A program made the translations under genes and the position numbers. Below the pieces are notes generated by a model. The model made no database searches. It saw nothing but the letters and a program-made list of their open reading frames with translations, and was not told the DNA's origin. A stretch of DNA of 64,000 nucleotides from Glaciecola flavus (lineage in GTDB: Bacteria; Pseudomonadota; Gammaproteobacteria; Enterobacterales; Alteromonadaceae): the NCBI RefSeq assembly GCF_042646125.1, contig NZ_JBHRSW010000021.1:29595-93594 (forward strand), in the 5' to 3' direction. Positions 63,513 through 64,000 of this stretch are shown here, piece by piece (within the stretch, counting starts at the first letter, position 1; each line of letters begins with the position of its first letter).

Positions 63513-63968
63513 AATATGCGTAAAGCGGAGAGGCTTAATGAAATTGTGCATTTGTTACGGCGAATGCATCACGCAGTAACCGCCAATAGCCTAGCTGAAA
63601 AATTTGAAGTTAGTCTGCGTACTATTTATCGAGATATTGATGACCTCAAATATGCAGGGGTGCCCATTTCGGGTGAAGCAGGCGTCGGATATGTCATTGA
63701 TAAACGCTATCACCTCCCGCCTATTATGTTTGATGCTGATGAAATAGAAGCCATTGCCTTGGGGGTAAATATGGTAAGAAATTGGACGGACGAACAATTT
63801 GCAGATAAAGCGGCAAGTGCCTATCAAAAAATTCAGGCAACGCTGTCTCCCAAACTATTGCGAGAGCTAGCGCAAATCACGACTTTTTCTGCTCCTAGTC
63901 ATTACAAAATACCTTGGAATGTCAGTTTCACAGTAAGCGATCAAAATAGACCGTTCTTCTTTTACTAA
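63513..63968 (+). CDS. YafY-type HTH regulator, C-terminally truncated
   Basis: The frame gives 151 residues from the ATG at 63513 (after GTGGAG). An HTH_11-type winged helix is seen at about residues 5-60 (RLNEIVHLLRRMHHAVTANSLAEKFEVSLRTIYRDIDDLKYAGVPI), followed by GEAGVGYVIDKRYHLPPIMFDADEIEAIALG. Family members normally continue for about 80 more residues into a WYL ligand-binding domain. Here the protein ends NRPFFFY soon after KIPWNVSFTVSDQ, so the WYL domain is lost, by an insertion or a rearrangement near 63945. No frame in the last 55 bases restores it. It may be a pseudogene. The adjacent VOC gene is its likely former target. Confidence 0.75.
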   Translation, partial: NMRKAERLNEIVHLLRRMHHAVTANSLAEKFEVSLRTIYRDIDDLKYAGVPISGEAGVGYVIDKRYHLPPIMFDADEIEAIALGVNMVRNWTDEQFADKAASAYQKIQATLSPKLLRELAQITTFSAPSHYKIPWNVSFTVSDQNRPFFFY

Positions 63969-64000
63969 GTTGAGCCCCTAAAATGAGGTCATTGATTAAG

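Noticed and set aside
1..64000. CRISPR arrays, rRNA, tRNA, prophage and complete insertion sequences.
   Set aside because: No regularly spaced repeats, tRNA-like cloverleafs, phage structural genes or transposase genes were seen by reading. A tRNA scan would be needed to exclude tRNAs formally.

Overview
The window looks like chromosome of a marine gammaproteobacterium in the order Alteromonadales, most likely an Alteromonadaceae member such as a Glaciecola/Paraglaciecola/Alteromonas relative. This is inferred from AT-rich DNA, the gene orders rsmD|ftsY-ftsE-ftsX-rpoH, rppH-ptsP-lgt-thyA, prlC-ubiE-ubiJ-ubiB|gppA-rhlB|trxA and rapA-rluA, a Vibrio-type ThyA, and MutH (implying Dam methylation). 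No rRNA, tRNA, complete insertion sequence or CRISPR array was seen.

Layout. 1-4.8 kb: a small HTH protein, a YjaG/DUF416 protein, rsmD, then ftsY-ftsE-ftsX. 4.8-8.6 kb: two tandem EAL-HDOD signalling proteins and the heat-shock sigma factor rpoH. 8.6-14.1 kb: GNAT/hotdog fusion (yiiD-like), dtd, pip, a DUF2959 lipoprotein, metJ with visible met boxes, yihY and mutH. 14.1-18.7 kb: rppH-ptsP-lgt-thyA. 18.8-19.5 kb: a PIN/Phd toxin-antitoxin pair. 19.7-21.8 kb: a response regulator with a CheC-like domain next to a PAS-GGDEF diguanylate cyclase. 21.8-28.6 kb: small hypothetical, DUF3530, rluA, rapA and a PIN-PhoH protein. 28.9-29.9 kb: a REC-GGDEF cyclase. 30.2-36.9 kb: an accessory stretch with a secreted DUF5060 glycosidase-like protein and two unrecognised lipoproteins (1171 and 208 aa). 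37.2-48.3 kb: gorA, a 140-bp foldback element, prlC, a Tag-like glycosylase, ubiE-ubiJ-ubiB, gppA, rhlB and trxA. 48.7-60.2 kb: a second accessory block, with a planctomycete-type module (PSCyt1-DUF1549-LamG-DUF1553 / DUF1501 / DUF2231-cytochrome-LRR / NHL propeller) facing a yellow/royal-jelly-family propeller and two GH29 alpha-L-fucosidases. 60.3-64 kb: a peroxiredoxin divergent from a TetR regulator with twin operators, an unrecognised 352-aa protein, a VOC protein and a YafY-type regulator that stops early.

How the parts fit. Most of the window is conserved housekeeping: SRP receptor and division ABC pair, heat shock, mRNA decapping and nitrogen PTS, lipoprotein maturation, ubiquinone assembly, mismatch repair and methionine control. 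Signalling is rich in cyclic-di-GMP proteins (two cyclases with GGEEF and RxxD I-sites, two degenerate EAL-HDOD proteins). The less ordinary parts are the periplasmic/envelope module at 48.7-55.7 kb with three CxxCH haem sites, plausibly tied to use of fucose-containing algal polymers by the adjoining fucosidases, the large lipoprotein pair at 32.7-36.9 kb, and the foldback element at 38.8 kb.
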